This document shows, piece by piece, positions 59,565 through 64,000 of a DNA stretch of 64,000 bases (positions within the stretch are counted from its first letter, which is position 1; each line of letters starts with the position of its first letter). This DNA is from Punica granatum (Eukaryota; Streptophyta; Magnoliopsida; Myrtales; Lythraceae), in assembly GCF_007655135.1 (NCBI RefSeq), contig NC_045129.1, positions 1,488,001-1,552,000 of the forward strand. Reading direction: 5' to 3'. Position numbers and translations under genes: made by a program. Below the pieces are notes generated by a model. It saw nothing but the letters and a program-made list of their open reading frames with translations. It was not told the DNA's origin and searched no databases.

Positions 59565-61359
59565 TCATATCAGTATCAGACGAAGTATGTCTCCTGAGTA
59601 CTTGAATGACTTATCCGTCTCTTCCAAGCAATGGTTCTTCTCCTCCCTAGTCCAACCCTATCAATTACCAGAACAAATCTTCATCTATTAACACATAACA
59701 GAGATAAACAGGAAATTTATCATGCTTGATCATCTATCACTAGCACTGATAGCGATTGTCCCTGACTTGATTTTACTTTTACGAATAGTTCTAAAGCCAT
59801 CACAATCTGTATCAGATGGTTGTTTTCGCATGCAAATGCCATGTTATAAAACTCGTGATGGGGCAGAAGCAGCATTATTGTGAGTAATTAACTACTCAGG
59901 GAAGAATGGAATGTAATTGCTATAGAAAAAGGTCCTGACTCATGTGGCCATCCCATTTATTCATCACTTTCGTATCAAAATCGATATCAGATAATTTATA
60001 CAACCAAGAAACTAATGACCTCAGGTTTGCTATTTATAGGCATGCTTAGATGGCGGGTATCACAGTGGCGTTTTTCGATAATCAGAAGATTAGTGCAAAG
60101 GGAAGGTGCAGAGAAAGTTACCTCAGAAACTTTGTTGAGCTTCTCCCTTACATTCTGCAGGAGGAGGGGAAGGTCACCATCCCACTTGTAGAATTCCAAC
60201 TGCTTCTTATCAAGTATCTTCTCAGCAACCTACATCCAATTTACCAGCAGAGAACATGAAAACTCGATCTCAAATCTCCATAAGTGATGAAGAACAGAGA
60301 TCAATGAAAGCAGAGATGGACTGTGTTTCATTACCTTCTTCCCGATCATTCGACCACCGGCACTGTGGGCGAAGTAGATGTTGTAGAAGTGGCAAATGAA
60401 TGCCTGAGGATCCTTCTCAGATAGATCCTCGAGAAAACCCGCGTAGCAAACTCCGGGATCAGATGGTTCAGGAATGTTGTGGCCTTGGTCTTTGAACCAC
60501 TCCAGATCCTTAGCCAAATTTTCCGATCTCTCAAGACCGGTGTTTCTGAACTCAGCATCTATAAGTGAAAAAGACAAGATGGTATTAGTCATCATGATTC
60601 AGGACTCGCAAAAACAAAATATCGACCACTGAGAGAATAAAAGCTTCTGCAGATGCTGATTTTTTTTTTACCATTCACAGCTGTATTCACCCTTGGAAAT
60701 AGGACCTGTCTTAACTCTAAAGACTATTCGACCAAAATTGACAGATGAACATAGTCAAATGAACACACTCTTGTAACAAATCAACTGGGAAGAATCAGGA
60801 CACATGGTAGTTGCCCTTGTCTAAGCTTTGATCTATGTCATGTTACAACAGGTATACGTCGAGTGGGACCTGCTGTATGCGCACTTCCCAATGATCATAA
60901 CAGTCTCAAATTCCAATTATGCCCTTGGGAATCCGGCCAATATAAAGGTATAATCTTATGATGGTTCATTAAAGTGGATGATCAGAAAAGAACATATATG
61001 ATGGCCCCACAAGAACCATTCAATCAACCAATATCATGCCGCACCGCGACAATCAGGAACTTCATAAAATTTAATAAATCAAATCAAACAATTAACTCAC
61101 AGCAAGGAAGGGCAGCCTTGTGGACGATCCCCTCGAGGGTATCAAAAACCAGCTTACTGTCCACCAGGAACTTCAGGTACCCTTCAATGGTGGGGTCCCA
61201 CTTAGCTATGGACCTCTCCTCGGGCCCCTTGGCCTCCTTCTCTCCCCCTCTTGCCTGCTCCCTGGTGTGCAGCTTCATCGCCACGGACCTCATCTCGTCC
61301 ACAAAACCGCCCTGCCTCCTCCTGGGCACCTCAACCGGGGCTGCTGATGTCAGGGTCAT
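59565..61359 (-). CDS. Heme oxygenase 1-like, copy C
   Basis: Four minus-strand exons, 61359-61101, 60558-60335, 60229-60122 and 59657-59565, join in frame to 227 residues, the size of mature plant HO1. It has [16 protein letters not shown] (proximal His31), [40 protein letters not shown] with GRMIG (Arg156), [34 protein letters not shown] and [12 protein letters not shown], ending [11 protein letters not shown]. The distal-helix glycine motif is canonical, so this is the best candidate for an active enzyme (heme to biliverdin IX-alpha). Plant HO1 precursors carry about 50 residues of plastid transit peptide. Here the frame upstream of MTLTSAAP is only (IK)4NHLEEFPK before an AG, so a separate first exon or a lost transit peptide must be considered. 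A (GATCTT)n repeat underlies the IK run. Confidence 0.85.
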
Positions 61360-62492
61360 CTTGGGAAATTCCTCAAGGTGGTTCTTGATCTTGATCTTGA
61401 TCTTGATCTAGCTCTGCAAATTAAGCTCCTTGAAGGGACAGAAGAGGTGGGCAGGGGTCGTTTTCAAGTGGGTGTATGCTTAAATGATAGCCAGGATGGG
61501 AAAAAATAGCGATCGGGAATTGGAAGTGTACAAGGTAGCCTTCCAGCAGAGAAAAGAGAAAAAAGGGTTGTGAATAAGAAAATGAAAGATTTGGACCAAT
61601 GAAAAGGAAGCAAAGGAAAAGGAATGGATTAAGGAGTGACGTCGAAGGCAAAGAGATAATGGTTGGGGACCCGTTTTGTTTTCCATACTATGGGCAAGAT
61701 GGACGGATGAAAAGAATGAATTGTTTTAATACGAAAATAATGACTTGGGGATGGTGCAACCTTCCATTATTGCAGCAGCAACAGTTTCCTTCCCTGCAAG
61801 GTCATTGTTTTTGCCTTGTGGGACTTGGTAAGATCATCAATGGTATAGTAATAGCCAGTTGACTCCGTTGGTGCTTCCCAGTCCTCGGAGAGTTCCTTCT
61901 TTTTCTTCTTCTTCCATGACAGCCTTCGCTGATCACCGCAAAGCAGCGTGCAACAATTCCTGAGACCGGGATCAGTTGTGGAGCTTTTAAGATATCAGAA
62001 TTGGGATCAGAAAACTTCCATTTCATGAGCTGTGTAAGGTTCACACGGGGAACTTGCCAAGGCAAGATTTATCTAGCTCGATGAAATCAACATGGCTTAA
62101 AAACTTGAGAAGAGATGATGCTGAATGAACCGTAATAATGACAGTATGCGAACTTGTTTAGGCCGTCGGCATTGATCCATTTTTGGCATAAAGTAAGAGA
62201 TTATTCGGCTCGATCATGGAAAATAGACTCATTACGCTAAGGGGATACATCAAAGGCACGTGTGTTGTCCCTAAGCTTAATAAGTGTTACGTTGTATCAC
62301 ATGAGTGCTGATGTACTACGACTTTGAACCAGAAACCTGGAAACAATTTCACGTGGTTTTCATCGTGAGACTATACAACTTAATAAATTTTCCAATCTAC
62401 CGTTGTCTCTTGCCTTATCCTTTCCCTACAGCTTTTAATGAATTGATGCAATAACAGGGCAGGGCTTATCCAATCGACGGCAAAAGTACATT
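61360..62492. other. upstream region of HO1 copy C, possible first exon
   Basis: A hexanucleotide GATCTT repeat lies at about 61383-61409. AATTTGCAG on the minus strand just upstream is a good acceptor. Minus-strand frames 62065-61802 (MPWQVPRVNLTQLMKWKFSD) and 61651-61421 are open but not recognisable as a transit peptide. The former is partly shared with DNA upstream of copies A and B. No exon is called. Confidence 0.4.
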
Positions 62493-63100
62493 AATTTTTT
62501 TTTTCCCATAATGAAACGAGGCAAGTCCACTACAGAAGTCCACTACAGAAATAAAACAATTACTAACTACAGAGGCGGGGTATGGAAGCCCCAATAATAT
62601 TGCCAAATAGTAGCAGTCCAAGGTCAATCGGGGGGTTATGATTGGTATGAACCCCTAACGGCAATGGGAGTGCACGACGAGTCAACCGGTCAGCGCAAGC
62701 ATTTCCCTCGCAGAAAGTGTGTAAGATGTCCACCTCCCAACTTCGTGTCAGCATTTCCCGAATGGAACTCACAAGTGACACAAGGTGTGGAGCACATGGT
62801 TCACGGGAGCAAATCAGTCAACGTACCATCTCGGAATCAACTTCCATAACCAATCGTCGGTATCCAAGTCTCCAGGCTTCATCAAGACCTGTTAACACTC
62901 CCCAAAGTTCAGCAGCCACTGCAGTAGATATCTCGATCATTTGTGCAAAACATGCGATCCAATTCCCGTCATCATCACGAAGTATTCCTCCCACACCAGC
63001 CAGCCCGGGATTACCCAAAGAAGATCCGTCTGTGTTTAGCTTTATCCAGCCCAGTTGAGGACAAATCCAATGCAAAGATCATGGTTGGTTTGATCCTCGC
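62493..63100 (-). mobile_element. LINE 3' end with RNase H domain
   Basis: The minus-strand frame 63075-62563 carries a plant LINE RNase H (RVT_3) domain: LGWIKLNTDGSSLGNPGLAG, AAELWGVL, MEVDSEMV and GNACADRLTRRALP. It is complete apart from one in-frame TGA at 62820-62818. The four acidic catalytic positions (NTDG, AEL, VDS, CADR) are visible. A 3' UTR with a duplicated GTAGTGGACTT and an A10 tail (complement of 62496-62505) end it. There is no reverse transcriptase upstream, so this is a truncated copy. Confidence 0.78.
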
Positions 63101-63563
63101 AGATTAGAAAGCGGACACTAGACGGTCGACCACTTAGCAGAGGTGATTCAAATTGGAGAAGCATAATGTGCAGAACTCCTGCTTTTAAGCATTTTGAGAA
63201 AACGAGCAAATATTCACATGCTTTCAGAAATTTGTTTTTCTGGAATGCTCCTCAGTTCACTCTTCACAAGCGGAAGGCATCGTCACTGTCGTAAACAGAA
63301 GTTCTGGATATGCTTTCCATATAATACTCATGGAACGGAACTCTAGGGACAAACTTTCACGCCAAACAGGTTGCACAACAAAAAGATTAATGAAACTGCT
63401 TAATGATTAAGATTCTTAATTATACAGATTAGCTTAGGTTTTAATCTTGCTCCTAAGACGCTTTAACCCTATAGCATCGTACATATGTGTCACTGTATGT
63501 ATCAATCCTGCATATCAGATGCATGGAGTGGGAGAAAAAAAAAAAAAAAAAACAAAAATCGAA
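63101..63563. other. intergenic and SPX 3' UTR
   Basis: No reading frame of note. An A/T homopolymer (17 A, about 63536-63553) sits just past the SPX stop codon within the expected 3' UTR. Confidence 0.5.
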
Positions 63564-64000
63564 CTACTTGGCGACTTGCTCAAGGATTGGGATCTTCTTC
63601 CATGTCTCCTCCACCCCGCTTATTTGCAGAGGCGGCAGAGAGAACACACTAACAGTCGAGCTCTTGCTTCTAATCTCCTTCAATACCCGTAAAGCAGATA
63701 CCGTGCTCTTCATGTACAGGCTCTTCATGTGCTCTATCTCTATGAGTTCTTTGTTCTGTTTAAGTATGCCTTCATTGTCAATGGAGCAGGAGGTAGAGGT
63801 GGAGGTTGATGGATCAGACCCTTCCTCTGCATCTCCATTGCCATTGGCTGCGGCCTTGGGTAAAGAAGGGGATGCAATTTTCGGGAAGAGGTGGTCGAGC
63901 ATTGCCTCACACTCTTTCACAAGCTTGTAAAGGAGGTCGGTGGTGAAGAAGGGCTGCTGCAGGACCTTTTGGATAAAGGGTAAGCGGATTAGGGCTCCAG
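63564..64000 (-). CDS. SPX domain-containing protein, last exon (partial)
   Basis: The minus-strand frame is open from the window edge to TGA at 63566-63564. It begins GALIRLPFIQKVLQQPFFTT DLLYKLVKECEAMLDHLFP (two adjacent pieces), the C-terminal end of an SPX domain. It continues with a Gly/Ser/Thr-rich acidic linker and IEHMKSLYMKSTVSALRVLK, then EIRSKSSTVSVFSLPPL, the conserved tail of stand-alone plant SPX1/SPX2-type proteins. SPX proteins bind inositol pyrophosphates and sequester PHR transcription factors, so they report phosphate status. The extra tail after SLPPL (QISGVEETWKKIPILEQVAK) is longer than I recall for the family. Upstream exons with the SPX N-terminus lie beyond base 64000. 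Confidence 0.9.
   Translation of the reverse strand, partial: GALIRLPFIQKVLQQPFFTTDLLYKLVKECEAMLDHLFPKIASPSLPKAAANGNGDAEEGSDPSTSTSTSCSIDNEGILKQNKELIEIEHMKSLYMKSTVSALRVLKEIRSKSSTVSVFSLPPLQISGVEETWKKIPILEQVAK

Noticed and set aside
61421..61686. Hydrophobic minus-strand frames upstream of HO1 copy C as a transit peptide
   Set aside because: Phe-rich and not transit-like, ends at a stop before the HO1 exon, and no supported splice joins them.
1..64000. CRISPR arrays, phage, operons, known conserved plant microRNAs
   Set aside because: No spaced direct-repeat arrays and no polycistronic bacterial layout. I noticed none of the common conserved mature miRNA sequences (miR156, 159, 160, 164-172, 390, 393-399), although this was a read by eye and not a search.

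Overview
This window is nuclear DNA from a flowering plant, most likely a eudicot. The evidence is GT-AG introns in every multi-exon gene, AT-rich introns and intergenic DNA, plant gene families (ALBA, NPF/NRT1, SPX, heme oxygenase 1, plant NUP205), nuclear tRNAs, and plant-type small transposons (TRIM, SINE, MITE, Helitron, CACTA and LINE remnants). No bacterial operon, CRISPR array or phage is present. The species cannot be named from the sequence alone.

Layout: (1) 1-7,500 is gene-dense. It holds the 3' end of a Sel1-repeat protein gene (+), a complete ALBA-domain gene (+), a complete RRS1 ribosome-biogenesis gene (-) and a tRNA-Ser(AGA). (2) 7,500-26,500 is a gene-poor, AT-rich block with a decayed second tRNA-Ser, LINE 3' ends, MITEs, SINEs, a Helitron 3' terminus, a ~265-bp triplicated tandem repeat, a duplicated 0.7-0.85 kb block and an intact TRIM element with 5-bp target duplications. 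(3) 26,500-32,400 holds an NPF6.4/NRT1.3-like transporter gene with a 2.7-kb first intron and upstream ORFs. (4) 32,400-43,000 holds an intronless, GC-rich sugar-phosphate/phosphate-translocator-type gene, TE fragments, a pseudo-copy of NUP205 exon 1 and a CACTA terminus. (5) 43,242-54,634 is a complete 24-exon NUP205 gene (about 1,873 aa). (6) 55,100-61,400 holds a tRNA-Arg(CCT), a second TRIM and a minus-strand tandem array of heme oxygenase 1 genes: two open four-exon copies plus two truncated remnants. (7) 62,500-64,000 holds a LINE RNase H remnant and the last exon of an SPX-domain gene running off the window.

The genes do not form a pathway cluster. They are housekeeping loci (RRS1, ALBA, NUP205, tRNAs) plus nutrient-related loci (NPF6.4-like, SPX) and chromophore/heme metabolism (HO1). 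The most unusual local biology is the HO1 array, with a truncated tRNA-Arg copy at a duplication breakpoint and no contiguous plastid transit peptide in the open copies. Also notable are the short non-autonomous retroelements with perfect target-site duplications, and an NPF upstream ORF whose stop overlaps the main start codon. I found no convincing novel multi-gene system.

Exon coordinates come from reading splice sites and frame continuity by eye. Family assignments rest on remembered family sequences, not on searches.
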